A stretch of DNA of 64,000 bases from Acidobacteriota bacterium. GTDB lineage: Bacteria; Acidobacteriota; Terriglobia; Bryobacterales; Bryobacteraceae. A program made the translations under genes and the position numbers. The notes under the pieces are model-generated. The model was not told the DNA's origin. It was given only the letters and a program-made list of their open reading frames with translations, and did no database searches. Below, piece by piece: positions 47,294-57,106 of this stretch. The DNA lies in assembly GCA_025353165.1 (NCBI GenBank), contig JANXRE010000031.1, forward strand, positions 38,768-102,767, given 5' to 3'. The first letter of the stretch is position 1. Every line of letters starts with the position of its first letter.

Positions 47294-48742
47294 TCACAAT
47301 CCCGCGCGCTTCCACAATTCGTCGACGCGCTTCTTCACCTGCGGCGACATCGTGATGACCTCCGGCCAGGGCCGCGTAAAACCTTCCTGCGGCCATTTGC
47401 GCGTGGCGTCGATCCCCATCTTCGAGCCGTAATTCGGCAGGCGGCTGGCGTGATCCAGCGAATCCACGGGGCCCATCACGAATTCGATATCGCGCTGGGG
47501 ATCGATATTGTTCAGCGCCTTCCAGGCGACTTCGCGCACGTTCTGCACGTCGACGCCCTCGTCCACCACGACAATCACCTTGCTGAACATGGCTTGGCCG
47601 AGACCCCAGATGGCATGCATCACCTTGCGCGCATGGCCCGGGTACGATTTGCGGATGGCCACCAGCACCAGGTTGTGAAAGACCCCTTCCGGCGGCATGC
47701 ACATGTCACGCACCTCGGGCAGTTGCAGGCGCATCAACGGCAGGAAAATGCGCTCGATCGCCTTGCCCATGTAGAAGTCTTCCATGGGGGGCGGTCCCAC
47801 GATGGTGGCGACGTAGATCGGGTCGCGGCGGTGCGTGATGCACGTGACGTGAAACACGGGGTAATCGTCGTCCAGCGAGTAGAATCCCGTGTGGTCGCCG
47901 AACGGTCCCTCGTTGCGGAGCTCGCCCAGTTCGACGTATCCCTCCAAAACGATTTCGGCGTTGGCGGGCACCTCCACGTCGCAGGTTTCGCATTTCACCA
48001 TTCGCACCGGACTGCCGCGCAGGAACCCGGCGATCATCATCTCGTCGAGGTCGGGTGGCAGAGGCAGAATCGCCGAGTAAATAGTCGCGGGATCGGAGCC
48101 GATGGCGACGGCCACGTCCATCCGCTTCGACGTACCCTCTTTCAACATGCGCCGGTAGTGCTCGGCCCCTTGCTTGTGCGTCTGCCAGTGCATGCCGGTG
48201 GTCCGGTCGTCAAACACCTGCATGCGATACATCCCGCAGTTCCGTTTGCCGGTGTCCGGGTTCTTGGAGAACACCATCGGCAGCGTGACGAACGGTCCGC
48301 CGTCTCCGGGCCAGCAGTGCAGGATGGGGAATTCCTTCAGCGAGAAGTTGTCGCGGCGGATGACATCCTTACAAGGGCCGCCGTCGACGATCTTCGGGAA
48401 GAACGCCCCGACTTCGACCAGTTTCGGGAGCATCTTCAGCTTCCCGATCAGGCCTTGCGGCATTCGGGTTTCCAGGAGTTCGACGATGCGCGCCGCCACT
48501 TCGTCCACCGAATTCACTTCCAGCGCGATCTCCATCCGGCGGGTGCTCGCGAAGGCGTTGATGAGCACGGGGACGGAGCTGCCCTTGGGGTTCTCGAACA
48601 GGAAGGCCGGGCCTCCGGTCTTGACCGAGCGATCGGCGAATTCGGTGATTTCGAGATGAGGATCCACCTCGAAGGGGATGCGCTTCAGCTCGTTGTTCGT
48701 TTCGAGCGCGCTGATAAACCCGCGCAGATCGGCGTAGGGCAC
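47294..48742 (-). CDS. ubiD: UbiD-family decarboxylase
   Basis: The 482-residue protein belongs to the UbiD/MenA-associated 3-octaprenyl-4-hydroxybenzoate decarboxylase family, which uses prenylated FMN. Family landmarks include PFLFEN-like GPAFLFENPKGS, NCGMYRMQV, MHWQTHKQGAEHY, GSDPATIYSAILPLPP, and the acidic ELR...E-GPFGDHTGFYS site, followed by GPPPMEDFYMGKA and EGVDVQNVREVAWKALNN. Menaquinone biosynthesis or aromatic-acid decarboxylation are both possible; no ubiX is in view. The GTG start (48740-48742) is 71 bases from the divergent rhamnose isomerase start. Confidence 0.93.
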   Translation of the reverse strand: MPYADLRGFISALETNNELKRIPFEVDPHLEITEFADRSVKTGGPAFLFENPKGSSVPVLINAFASTRRMEIALEVNSVDEVAARIVELLETRMPQGLIGKLKMLPKLVEVGAFFPKIVDGGPCKDVIRRDNFSLKEFPILHCWPGDGGPFVTLPMVFSKNPDTGKRNCGMYRMQVFDDRTTGMHWQTHKQGAEHYRRMLKEGTSKRMDVAVAIGSDPATIYSAILPLPPDLDEMMIAGFLRGSPVRMVKCETCDVEVPANAEIVLEGYVELGELRNEGPFGDHTGFYSLDDDYPVFHVTCITHRRDPIYVATIVGPPPMEDFYMGKAIERIFLPLMRLQLPEVRDMCMPPEGVFHNLVLVAIRKSYPGHARKVMHAIWGLGQAMFSKVIVVVDEGVDVQNVREVAWKALNNIDPQRDIEFVMGPVDSLDHASRLPNYGSKMGIDATRKWPQEGFTRPWPEVITMSPQVKKRVDELWKRAGL

Positions 48743-48813
48743 CTCTCTATGATGCCACCGCCCGCTTGCGCCGAGCCAAGCAGCGGGAATACGATGCCTA
48801 TGGACTCACCGCC

Positions 48814-50004
48814 ATGAACTCAGAACAGCAAGACACCGTTCTTCGGGCGCTCAACATTTTTGCGATTGAAACTCCCTCCTGGGGATACGCCAACACCGGC
48901 ACCCGGTTCGGCAAGTTCCAGCAGGCCTCGGCCGCAACCACCACCGAGGAGAAATTCCAGGACGCCGGCCAGGTGCACCATTTCACGGGATGCTGCCCGA
49001 CCGTAGCCGTTCACGTGCTGTGGGATTTTCCGCGCGGCAAGGCATCCACCTCCGAGACCAAGGAGCTGGCGGCGAAGTACGGCGTCCGCGTCGGCGCCAT
49101 CAACCCGAACGTTTTCCAGGACCAGATCTACAAGCACGGATCGCTGGGCAGCCCCGAGCCGGAAGCGCGCGCGGCGGCGATGCGGCATTTGCTGGATTGC
49201 GTCGAGATTCAGCACGAGACCGGCAGCCGCGATTTGTCGTTATGGTTCGCCGACGGCACGAATTTTCCCGGATCCTCGAACATCCGCCAGCGCCGCCGCT
49301 GGTTCGAAGAGGGTCTTCGCGAGGTGCACGAAAAGATGTCGGCGGGGCAGCGCATGCTGGTGGAGTACAAGCCGTTTGAGCCCGCGTTCTATCACACCGA
49401 TATCGCGGATTGGGGCATGGCCTATCTTCTGTCGAAGGCGGCCGGGCCGCTGGCCCGCGTGTTGGTGGACACGGGACATCACTACCAGGCGCAGAACATC
49501 GAACAGATCGTGGCGTGGCTGTTGCACGACGGGATGCTGGGCGGCTTCCACTTCAACGATCGGCGCTACGCCGACGACGATCTCACCATGGGCTCCATCG
49601 ATCCCTATCAGGCGTTCCGCATCTTCCACGAGATCGCGGCCTATGAATTCGACACCGGCGCGCGGGCGGACATCGCCTACATGATCGACCAGAGCCACAA
49701 TCTGAAGAACAAGGTGGAGGAGATGATCCAGACGGTTTGCTTCGCGCAGGAGACGGTGGCGAAGGCCGCGCTGGTGGATCATGGGGCGCTGAAGGTGCAC
49801 CAGGAAAAATGCGACCTAGTGGCCGCCGAGGAAGCGCTGAAAGACGCGTACAACACCGATGTCCGCCCGGTAGTTCACGAATGGCGAAAATTGAAGGGAC
49901 TCGCGCCTAAGCCGCTGGAGGCATTCCGCGAGAGCGGCTATACGGACCAGGCGGAGCGGGCGCGAGGGCAGAAGAACCGCGAGGCCGTAGCGAGCTACGC
50001 GTAG
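48814..50004 (+). CDS. rhaI: L-rhamnose isomerase (RhaI type)
   Basis: A TIM-barrel isomerase of about 396 residues that converts L-rhamnose to L-rhamnulose. The sequence matches the RhaI (Pseudomonas/Streptomyces-type) branch rather than E. coli RhaA: ETPSWGYANTGTRFGKF, HHFTGCCPTVAVHVLWDF, DLSLWFADGTNFPGSSN, VEYKPFEPAFYHTDI, VDTGHHY and HFNDRRYADDDLT, which hold the divalent-metal ligands. The ATG at 48814 is chosen because the family match starts there. No rhamnulokinase, aldolase or transporter is adjacent, so this looks like an isolated catabolic gene in the window. Confidence 0.9.
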   Translation: MNSEQQDTVLRALNIFAIETPSWGYANTGTRFGKFQQASAATTTEEKFQDAGQVHHFTGCCPTVAVHVLWDFPRGKASTSETKELAAKYGVRVGAINPNVFQDQIYKHGSLGSPEPEARAAAMRHLLDCVEIQHETGSRDLSLWFADGTNFPGSSNIRQRRRWFEEGLREVHEKMSAGQRMLVEYKPFEPAFYHTDIADWGMAYLLSKAAGPLARVLVDTGHHYQAQNIEQIVAWLLHDGMLGGFHFNDRRYADDDLTMGSIDPYQAFRIFHEIAAYEFDTGARADIAYMIDQSHNLKNKVEEMIQTVCFAQETVAKAALVDHGALKVHQEKCDLVAAEEALKDAYNTDVRPVVHEWRKLKGLAPKPLEAFRESGYTDQAERARGQKNREAVASYA

Positions 50005-50014
50005 AGTCGGCACT

Positions 50015-50992
50015 TCATCCCGTAATCAGCTTTTGAAGTCTCTTGCTCAGCTTGTCTCTGCCTTCCTCGGGAGCGAATGGAACGGTCAGCAGTTGACTCT
50101 TCAGTTGCGCGGAACCGGCCATCGAGTCCTGCCGTTCGAGCAGGGCCCCTATGTCGCGCGTCTTCTGGATTGCGTCGTGGTACGGCACCAGGACAATAGC
50201 GCAAAACTCGGTTTCGCTCCAGTGTCCGACGAGCGATCCGGGCGGCAGAACCTCCTGCAGGCCGGTTGAAAGATTCCGGATCGCGTTCTCCGCGAACCCG
50301 GGGCCGCGCAAACGCTCGATTTGCGAGCGGTTCCGGATCGAGATGTGGATGACGCAGAAGTAGACGCCCGACGAAATCGTCCGCTCGGCGCAAGCTTCGA
50401 ATTGAGACCGCGACAGAACTCCCGAAGCGCCCGTGCGCATCTGATCCACGCTTCGCTGCAGGGTCCGGATCTCGTCCCGAAGCATGAGAATGACGGTGTC
50501 CTTTTCGCGCTGGATCGCGGTCAGGCAAGCCTCCAGGCGTCCCGTCGCCTCCCGGATAGCGAATCGGATTTTAGCCAGATCGTCAAGCTCGGCGACTTTT
50601 CGAATGCGGCTGATTTCCTTGCCGGCCTGAGCTACGTCGCCCGAACCGCTATTCGACAGGGACAGCAACGCTTCCTGAAGAGCAGTCAGGGTGGACTGGT
50701 TCTCGCCGGCCATCGTCGCGACCAGCTCCCGGATCTTGTCCACCTGACGGCGGAAAGCCGCCCTCAGCGCCCGTTCCACGCCGGCCAGGTCGGACGTCCG
50801 CAGCCATTCCACCGTCTCCCGCCCTTTCGCCGCAACCGAGCCGAACTCCTCGCGATGCTCCCAAGCCTTCAACCCTTCCACATCGACGACGGCGTCCTGC
50901 GCCGACGCTAGAACGCCGCAGTACGCGCCGGAAACCTCCTCCATCAGCGCGCGCGCCTCGTCCAGCCGCATCGACGCAATTAATGAGATCAT
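50015..50992 (-). CDS. Coiled-coil protein with degenerate GGDEF domain
   Basis: Residues about 1-190 are helical with coiled-coil segments ([39 protein letters not shown]). The C-terminal 140 residues resemble a diguanylate-cyclase fold: [33 protein letters not shown], then [19 protein letters not shown] at the position of the GG(D/E)EF loop. The glycine pair and the catalytic acidic residue are replaced by WSETEF, so cyclase activity is unlikely; GTP binding or a purely regulatory role is possible. It ends 10 bases from the convergent rhamnose isomerase gene and is divergent from tdh. Confidence 0.65.
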   Translation of the reverse strand: MISLIASMRLDEARALMEEVSGAYCGVLASAQDAVVDVEGLKAWEHREEFGSVAAKGRETVEWLRTSDLAGVERALRAAFRRQVDKIRELVATMAGENQSTLTALQEALLSLSNSGSGDVAQAGKEISRIRKVAELDDLAKIRFAIREATGRLEACLTAIQREKDTVILMLRDEIRTLQRSVDQMRTGASGVLSRSQFEACAERTISSGVYFCVIHISIRNRSQIERLRGPGFAENAIRNLSTGLQEVLPPGSLVGHWSETEFCAIVLVPYHDAIQKTRDIGALLERQDSMAGSAQLKSQLLTVPFAPEEGRDKLSKRLQKLITG

Positions 50993-51077
50993 TCGCAGCT
51001 CCCGGCCGTGCAGTCATCCACAACACTCTCATCGGCAAACCATGCGATGTCACAATAGAGTTTTTGGAGGATTCCCC

Positions 51078-52121
51078 GTGAGCATCCCGTCCACCATGCG
51101 CGCGCTCGTAAAAAGCAAACCGGAGCCTGGCCTCTGGATGGAGGAGGTGCCGGTCCCGAAGGCCGGGATCAACGACGTCCTCATCCAGGTCGAGCGCGCC
51201 GCCATCTGCGGAACCGACGTCCACATCATGAAATGGGACGCGTGGGCAGCGAAGACGATTCCCGTCCCGATGGTGGTCGGGCATGAATTCGTCGGCAGGG
51301 TCGCCGCGACCGGCGGCAACGTGGCGGATTTCCAGATCGGCCAACTGGTCAGCGCCGAAGGCCACGTGGTTTGCGGACGATGCCGGAATTGCCTGGCTGG
51401 CCGCCGCCACCTGTGCGCGCACACGAGCGGCGTGGGCGTGAACCGGCCGGGCGCATTCGCCGAGTACATCTCGGTCCCGATGAGCAACGTCTGGGCTCAC
51501 AATCCTTCTATTCCGCTCGACATCGCGGCGATTTTCGATCCATTCGGGAACGCGGTACACACGGCCTTATCGTTTCCGGCGCTCGGCGAGGACGTGCTGA
51601 TCACGGGCGCCGGGCCGATCGGACTGATGGCGGCGGCGGTGGTGCGCCACGCGGCGGCGCGCTACGTGGTGGTGACCGATATCAATCCCTGGCGCCTGGA
51701 AATCGCCCGGAAGATGGGGGCGACGCTGGCGGTGGATCCGCGGGAGACGTCGCTGAAGGATGTGCAAAAGCAGCTCGGGATGACGGAAGGGTTCGACATC
51801 GGCCTCGAGATGTCGGGCAATGCCCAGGCCTTCCGCGACATGCTCGCGAACATGTGCCACGGCGGCCGGATCGCGATGCTGGGAATCCCAAACGAACCCA
51901 TTTCGATCGACTGGAACACGGTGATCTTCAACATGATCACCATCAAGGGCATCTACGGCCGGGAGATGTACGAGACCTGGTACAAGATGACGGTCATGCT
52001 GGAATCGGGGCTGGACATTTCGCCGGTCGTCACCCATCATTTCCCCTTCTCGCGATTCCAGGAAGCGTTCGACGTGATGCAGACTGGGAATGCGGCGAAG
52101 GTGATTCTGAATTGGGATTAG
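51078..52121 (+). CDS. tdh: L-threonine 3-dehydrogenase
   Basis: A medium-chain zinc alcohol dehydrogenase of about 347 residues that oxidises L-threonine to 2-amino-3-ketobutyrate with NAD. Catalytic zinc ligands appear in [12 protein letters not shown] and VGHEFVGRV; the structural zinc site is [15 protein letters not shown]. The cofactor domain starts at [25 protein letters not shown] near the C-terminus is characteristic of TDH. I chose the GTG at 51078, which has a GGAGG site 7 bases before it, over an in-frame ATG at 51042. No glycine C-acetyltransferase (kbl) gene is adjacent. Confidence 0.93.
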   Translation: MSIPSTMRALVKSKPEPGLWMEEVPVPKAGINDVLIQVERAAICGTDVHIMKWDAWAAKTIPVPMVVGHEFVGRVAATGGNVADFQIGQLVSAEGHVVCGRCRNCLAGRRHLCAHTSGVGVNRPGAFAEYISVPMSNVWAHNPSIPLDIAAIFDPFGNAVHTALSFPALGEDVLITGAGPIGLMAAAVVRHAAARYVVVTDINPWRLEIARKMGATLAVDPRETSLKDVQKQLGMTEGFDIGLEMSGNAQAFRDMLANMCHGGRIAMLGIPNEPISIDWNTVIFNMITIKGIYGREMYETWYKMTVMLESGLDISPVVTHHFPFSRFQEAFDVMQTGNAAKVILNWD

Positions 52122-52225
52122 GCCACTACGCCGTGCACAGCCCAATGCGCTTCGGGAGACTTCTGAAGGATCCCCGGTCGGTGTTTCCCGGTGCGCCGTC
52201 GCTCCGTATTAGTGGATGGCACCAC

Positions 52226-52618
52226 TTATCCCCAATATTCGCGAAAGACCTGCGGTTGGACCGGAGCCCCGTCGAGCAAATCGCGGAGCTCCTGCAAGTC
52301 ATCTCGAAATTGAGCAGGGCTCACCTGGAGGTAACGCCATGCGCTGAAAGCATGGGCTGCGTCAACCGCCGCAAGCTCTACAGCTTTGTTCCAAAACTCG
52401 CTAGCTGTATCCGATTCTCCGACAACTCAGGCCGATAACGAAAGACACTGCAAAACATTCTTACCCGCGTGACGCGACTGAACATCTCGCCCAAGCTCAA
52501 GGACCCGAGCAAACAAATCGGATGGTGCTTTACGCGTCATACCCCATTCGGCAAACCCATAGTTGAACGCATCTATCATATCCATGCTCGACGGATCCGG
52601 TCGTTCACGTGCGAACAC
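52226..52618 (-). pseudogene. Small hypothetical gene interrupted by an in-frame TGA
   Basis: From a GTG at 52616-52618 the frame reads MFARERPDPSSMD, FNYGFAEWGMTRKAP and LGRDVQSRHAGKN until TGA 52427-52429. The same frame goes on with clear sense (VVGESDTASEFWNKAV, AAVDAAHAFSAWRYLQVSP, RDLLDGAPVQPQVF) to TAA 52226-52228, about 130 residues in all. The composition looks like a small helical protein, but I do not recognise it. No cysteine-like redox motif surrounds the TGA, so selenocysteine is unlikely and a nonsense change is the simplest reading. A 16-base palindrome lies just upstream. Confidence 0.55.
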
Positions 52619-52630
52619 CCCACGGCCCCC

Positions 52631-52646
52631 AAGCGTAATTACGCTT
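52631..52646. promoter_or_regulatory. 16-base perfect palindrome, possible operator
   Basis: AAGCGTAATTACGCTT is its own reverse complement; a related half site (GTTACGC) follows at 52649. It lies 12 bases before the GTG of the interrupted small gene, in an AT-richer patch, which is where a dimeric repressor would bind. Confidence 0.4.
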
Positions 52647-52677
52647 AGTTACGCAAGTAAGTACTAGCCCGCTATCT

Positions 52678-53091
52678 TCAATAGTTCTGCGGGCGTTGGG
52701 AGCATTCTTGCTTTGTCAGTGGGAAACTCCCGCTAGTGCCTCGGTGGCGGGCCGTCGATGTCCATGCAGTAATACAGCCGGCGTGCTCTCCGTCCCACCC
52801 GGGTTCCAGGCCCGCCCCGAGGATGTCGAGCACCCGGCCCTGCCGCGCCGGATCGGGATCGAAACGCAGCAGATTTGGAAGGCATGCGCGACGAAGGGCT
52901 TGAGATTCCTCGTCCGACCAGCTTTGCGGGCTCCGTTGAAATCCATCGCTCCGCGTGAGCGCCCACGGGAGACCAGCTTTCGGTGTAGGCGTTGCCCTTC
53001 CGATGGATTCTAATGAGGCCTCGGTAAGTTCAGCTTCACGGTGTCTTGGACTATGCTTCTGGGCTCCTCCATAATCCTTCATTCTTCTCAA
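52678..53091 (-). CDS. Possible small coding frame, unrecognised
   Basis: The frame is open for 137 codons (AGLPWALTRSDGFQRSPQSW, ALRRACLPNLLRFDPDPARQ, LDILGAGLEPGWDGEH). The middle part reads like protein, the ends do not, and the codon pattern is not decisive. No family is recognised and it could be chance in GC-rich DNA. The rest of 53092-53416 has nothing I can support except the start region of the next gene. Confidence 0.25.
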   Translation of the reverse strand: MRRMKDYGGAQKHSPRHREAELTEASLESIGRATPTPKAGLPWALTRSDGFQRSPQSWSDEESQALRRACLPNLLRFDPDPARQGRVLDILGAGLEPGWDGEHAGCITAWTSTARHRGTSGSFPLTKQECSQRPQNY

Positions 53092-53416
53092 GCTTTCTCC
53101 TCCAACCTATGTCAGCGGCCCTCAACCGAGTTCGCTCACTTTTGAGCGACTCATACTACCAGCCGTCTGGACTTCCACTCGCGCAGACCCCACCTCCCGG
53201 CCCCGGCTACCACTGGCACCTCACGGCCATCTGGACTCCGGGCACTTTTAGCTCCGGTGTTTGCGCCCGTGGCCGCGCCAGCGACCTCCATCTGGGTCCG
53301 AGTTCCGCGATGGCGGGCGGTGGGGGTTTTACGCCTGCCGTTAACTCAGCCCCATCAATTCGGCGGCACTGGGGATGTTATACTAGCGGTTTTGCCCCTA
53401 TCCGGGCTCGGTCGAG

Positions 53417-53953
53417 GTGTGTGTGTTTTTAAGCGTCAGAGAACTTGAGCTACGAAAGGCGCGTTTCGATGTTGCGCTCCCCGCTGGCGAAATCGAGTTC
53501 CTGGATAAGATGCGGCAGGTTTCGCCTCTCGAAGCCACCGGAACGGCGGAACTTCTGGGCAACACGCTCGGCGAGATCCGGGTCCAGGGCCATCTGAAGG
53601 TGGAGATGGAGGCGGAATGCGACCGTTGCCTGGAGACGGCCCGCTTCCCCGTCGATGCGGGTTTCGACCTGTTTTACCGACCCGCGCCGGTGAACTCCAG
53701 CCAGCACCACGAAGAGGTGGCGATTGATCCGGGCGAGAGCGAGATCGCCTTCTATAATGGCGACGGACTCGAACTGAACGAAATTTTGAGGGAGCACGTG
53801 CTGTTGACGCTCCCGATGCAGTGGGTCTGCAGCGAGACTTGCAAGGGTATCTGCCCGGTCTGCGGCTTCAACCGCAACCAGCAGGAGTGCCACTGCGTGG
53901 TCAAGCTGACGGACGACCGCTGGAGCGCTTTGAAAGAATTGAGAAGGAACTGA
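53417..53953 (+). CDS. DUF177 / YceD-like protein (23S rRNA accumulation family)
   Basis: The 178-residue protein has the DUF177 pattern: an N-terminal beta region, CDRCLETARFPVDAGFDLFY in the middle and a C-terminal zinc-type CSETCKGICPVCGFNRN plus ECHC. Members are almost always encoded next to rpmF, as here (4 bases before it), and have been linked to 23S rRNA accumulation or ribosome assembly in bacteria and plastids. GTG 53417 and 53423 are both possible starts. Confidence 0.9.
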   Translation: MCVFLSVRELELRKARFDVALPAGEIEFLDKMRQVSPLEATGTAELLGNTLGEIRVQGHLKVEMEAECDRCLETARFPVDAGFDLFYRPAPVNSSQHHEEVAIDPGESEIAFYNGDGLELNEILREHVLLTLPMQWVCSETCKGICPVCGFNRNQQECHCVVKLTDDRWSALKELRRN

Positions 53954-53957
53954 AACG

Positions 53958-54140
53958 ATGCCAAATCCGAAACGGCGGCACTCTAAACGCCGCACCTCCA
54001 CGCGCCGGGCGCATGACTCGCTGCCAAAGGTAGTCATGGCCCAGTGCCCCAACTGCCATGAACCCAAACTGCCGCATCGCGTTTGCCCGCACTGCGGCCA
54101 GTACAAGGGCCGCGAGGTGATCGAAGTCGGCGAGCAGTAA
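53958..54140 (+). CDS. rpmF: Ribosomal protein bL32
   Basis: The 60-residue protein starts MPNPKRRHSKRRTSTRR, the standard bL32 N-terminus, and holds a zinc ribbon with two CxxC pairs (CPNCHEPK and CPHCGQYKG). It is a late-assembled 50S component. It lies between the DUF177 gene and plsX, the common bacterial order that couples ribosome and membrane lipid synthesis. The four-cysteine form is the zinc-containing paralogue type. Confidence 0.97.
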   Translation: MPNPKRRHSKRRTSTRRAHDSLPKVVMAQCPNCHEPKLPHRVCPHCGQYKGREVIEVGEQ

Positions 54141-54167
54141 GAGTCCCGTCATTACCAGGCGCCAGCC

Positions 54168-55229
54168 ATGCTGACAATCGCTGTCGACGCGATGGGCGGA
54201 GATTACGCCCCCAAATCCGAGGTTGAGGGCGCAATTGAGGCTACCCGTACCCTGAATGTGAGAGTCATCCTGGTGGGAGGCGAAGACGTCATCCGCAAGG
54301 AACTCGAGCATCATCCGGGCTGGAAGGATCTCCCGATCGAGGTCCGCCACGCCAGCCAGGTCATCACCATGGAGGACAGCGCGGCCCGCGCCGTCCGGCA
54401 GAAACGCGACTCTTCCATGCGCGTCGCCTCGCGGCTGGTGCGCGAGGGAATCGCCGCCGGGTTCGTGTCGGCTGGCAATACCGGAGCGGTGATGGCCACC
54501 GCCAAAATGGTGCAGGGCATGGTGCCGGGCGTGGACCGGCCAGCGCTGGCTTCCGCGTTTCCGACGGTAAAGGGCCCCGACAAGCCGGTCGTGGTAGTCG
54601 ACGTCGGCGCGAATGTCGATTGCGAGCCGAAGATGCTCGCTCAATTCGCCATCATGGGCGAGGCGTACTCTCGCGTCATCTTCCATACCGAGCACCCCCG
54701 CATCGGCCTCCTTTCGATCGGCGAAGAGGACCATAAAGGCAACGATCTGACGCGGGCCGCGATGCCCCTGCTGAAGAGTCTCCCCATCAACTTCATCGGC
54801 AACGTGGAAGGGCGCGATCTCTACACAGGGAATTCCGACGTCATCGTCTGCGACGGATTTGTCGGCAACGTCGCATTGAAGGTGAGCGAAGGACTGGTCG
54901 ACGTAATCCGTCACATGCTCCAGGATTCCCTGGGCGCCACCGCCACCCGCAAACTCGGTTACCTCCTCGCGCGGCAAGCGTTCGTCGATTTCAAGAAGCG
55001 CATCGATTACTCCGAGTACGGCGGCGCGCCGCTGCTGGGGGTGCGCGGCGTTTGCATCATCTGCCACGGACGCTCCACCCCGAAGGCCATCCGCAATGCC
55101 ATCCGGGTGGCGAAGGAGTTCGCCGGCGGCGGAATCAATCAGCGCATCGAGCAGGAACTGGCCGCCTGGCCCTCCGGCGCTAACGGGAACTTCCCGGGCA
55201 AACTGGCCGCCGGCGCGGAGCTGGCATGA
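54168..55229 (+). CDS. plsX: Phosphate acyltransferase PlsX
   Basis: PlsX converts acyl-ACP to acyl-phosphate, the acyl donor for PlsY in phospholipid synthesis, at the cytoplasmic membrane surface. The 353-residue product begins [13 protein letters not shown], has [15 protein letters not shown] and the [19 protein letters not shown] segment, all diagnostic. The ATG follows rpmF by 27 bases. Its TGA overlaps the ATG of dsbD (ATGA, 55226-55229). Confidence 0.96.
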   Translation: MLTIAVDAMGGDYAPKSEVEGAIEATRTLNVRVILVGGEDVIRKELEHHPGWKDLPIEVRHASQVITMEDSAARAVRQKRDSSMRVASRLVREGIAAGFVSAGNTGAVMATAKMVQGMVPGVDRPALASAFPTVKGPDKPVVVVDVGANVDCEPKMLAQFAIMGEAYSRVIFHTEHPRIGLLSIGEEDHKGNDLTRAAMPLLKSLPINFIGNVEGRDLYTGNSDVIVCDGFVGNVALKVSEGLVDVIRHMLQDSLGATATRKLGYLLARQAFVDFKKRIDYSEYGGAPLLGVRGVCIICHGRSTPKAIRNAIRVAKEFAGGGINQRIEQELAAWPSGANGNFPGKLAAGAELA

Positions 55230-57103
55230 TGCTTCGCCGTCTGTTGCCGGCCTTGGCCTTGCTCGTCTGCGCGGCCTCCGTGCAGGCGCAGAGGCTGGAC
55301 CCCATTCAGTGGACGCTCGCCTCGGACGCTTCCAAAACAGCCCCGGGGTCCAGGTTAGCGACTCGCCTGACCGCCAACGCGCAGCCCGGCTGGCATCTCT
55401 ATTCGTTGTCCACGCCGAAGGGCGGTCCCATCGCCACTACACTTAGCATCGCGGACAACCAGGCGGTGGCGGGTTTCCAGATCTGGCAACCGAAGCCCAC
55501 GCGGCGCTTCGATCCGAACTTCAACCTCGACGTCGAGACGTTCGAGAACGAAATCGTCTTTCGCGTTGCCGTCGACATCAAGAAAGACGCGGCCGCCGGA
55601 CCGCTGGAGATCACGGCGCAAGTCAGATATCAGGCCTGCGATGAGAAGCAATGCCTTCCCCCGAGAAAGAAGACGGCGAGCCTGACGGTCACGGTCGATC
55701 CCTCGGCTCCCGTCACGCACGCCATCCTCGTCGATGGGAGCTATACCCTGCTTGCGCCCGGCCAGGCGGCAACGCCACCGGCTCCGGCGGCAGACCCCGG
55801 ACTTGCCCGGTTTCTGCTGATCGCCTTCGGCTTCGGACTGGCGGCCCTGTTTACCCCGTGCGTCTTCCCGATGATCCCGATCACGGTGTCTTTCTTCATC
55901 GGGCAGAAGAACGAGTCGCGCAAGGACGGCTTGCTTCAGGCGTTGGTGTTTTGTCTGGGGATCGTCGTTCTCTTCTGCACCCTGGGTTTTGCGGTGACCG
56001 CGATCCTGGGGCCGTTTGGCGTCGTCCAGCTTGGCTCGAACCCATGGGTCAACAGCTTCATCGCGCTGATCTTCTTCGTCTTCGCATTGAGCCTGCTGGG
56101 CGCGTTCGAGATCACGCTGCCGTCCGGCCTTCTGACCAAACTGGACAGCGCCTCCCGTCGCGGCGGTTACATCGGCACGCTGCTGATGGGGCTGACCTTC
56201 TCGCTGACTTCGTTCGCGTGCGTTGGCCCGTTTGTCGGGACGCTGCTCGCGGCTTCGGTCCAGACCAAGGGCCTGCTGCCGGTCCTAGGCATGCTGGCAT
56301 TCGCCACCGGGTTGGCGCTGCCCTTCTTCTTCCTCGCTCTTTTCCCGTCCTACCTGCAACGGCTGCCGCGCTCGGGCGGATGGATGACGCGGGTCAAGGT
56401 GGTGCTCGGCTTCATTATTCTTGCGGCGATGCTTAAGTATCTGAGCAATGTCGATCAAGTGCTGCAGACCAACCTACTCACGCGCGAGATTTATCTGGCT
56501 GCTTGGTTCGTGCTGTTCAGTCTGGTCGGCCTGTACCTGCTCGGGTTTCTGCGGATGGAAGGCGTCAAGCCCGACGACTCGCTCAGCGTGGGCAGACTAT
56601 TGATCGCCGCCGCGTTTCTAACCTTTGCCTTCAGCCTGCTGCCCGGCATGTTCGGCGGCAACCTCGGACCTTTTGAGGCCTACGTGCCTGCGCCGGGCGC
56701 GCTCGCGCTCACCGGCAGCCGTGCCGAACCGCAAGTGTGGCTGAAAGACAAATACGACGATGCGCTCGCCGCCGCGAAGCGCGACAACAAGCTCGTTCTG
56801 GTTACATTCACCGGTTACGCCTGCACCAATTGCCACTGGATGAAGGCCAACATGTTCCCGCGTCCGGAGATCGCCTCCGTCGTAAAGGACATGGTGCTGG
56901 TGGAGCTGTTCACGGACGGGACCGATGACGCGTCGCGCAGGAACCAGGAAATGCAGGACAAGCTTTTCCAGACGGTGGCCATCCCCTACTATGCCTTGCT
57001 GGACAGCGACGGGAAGGTGATCGCCTCGTTCCCCGGCCTGACCAAAGATGCCAAGGAATTCCTCGCGTTTCTCACCAAGCGTCCCGGCAGCCAGGGCTCG
57101 TGA
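55226..57103 (+). CDS. dsbD: Thiol:disulfide interchange protein DsbD
   Basis: The 625-residue membrane protein passes electrons from cytosolic thioredoxin to the periplasm. After a signal peptide comes a DsbD-alpha-like domain with [14 protein letters not shown] (about residue 140). The beta domain has about eight helices, with [16 protein letters not shown] and [14 protein letters not shown] carrying the two membrane cysteines. The gamma domain is a thioredoxin fold with [10 protein letters not shown] (CxxC) and [11 protein letters not shown] near the cis-proline loop. All six redox cysteines are in place. It overlaps plsX and ends 3 bases before the convergent pyrF gene. Confidence 0.94.
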   Translation: MMLRRLLPALALLVCAASVQAQRLDPIQWTLASDASKTAPGSRLATRLTANAQPGWHLYSLSTPKGGPIATTLSIADNQAVAGFQIWQPKPTRRFDPNFNLDVETFENEIVFRVAVDIKKDAAAGPLEITAQVRYQACDEKQCLPPRKKTASLTVTVDPSAPVTHAILVDGSYTLLAPGQAATPPAPAADPGLARFLLIAFGFGLAALFTPCVFPMIPITVSFFIGQKNESRKDGLLQALVFCLGIVVLFCTLGFAVTAILGPFGVVQLGSNPWVNSFIALIFFVFALSLLGAFEITLPSGLLTKLDSASRRGGYIGTLLMGLTFSLTSFACVGPFVGTLLAASVQTKGLLPVLGMLAFATGLALPFFFLALFPSYLQRLPRSGGWMTRVKVVLGFIILAAMLKYLSNVDQVLQTNLLTREIYLAAWFVLFSLVGLYLLGFLRMEGVKPDDSLSVGRLLIAAAFLTFAFSLLPGMFGGNLGPFEAYVPAPGALALTGSRAEPQVWLKDKYDDALAAAKRDNKLVLVTFTGYACTNCHWMKANMFPRPEIASVVKDMVLVELFTDGTDDASRRNQEMQDKLFQTVAIPYYALLDSDGKVIASFPGLTKDAKEFLAFLTKRPGSQGS

Positions 57104-57106
57104 CCG

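Noticed and set aside
37577..48817. Long open frames opposite the GH51, FG-GAP and ubiD genes
   Set aside because: They mirror real genes on the other strand, lack motifs and are typical of GC-rich coding DNA.
52427..52429. Selenocysteine at the TGA of the interrupted small gene
   Set aside because: The flanking residues (SLSA / VVGES) have no redox pattern and no hairpin with a GU loop was found close by.
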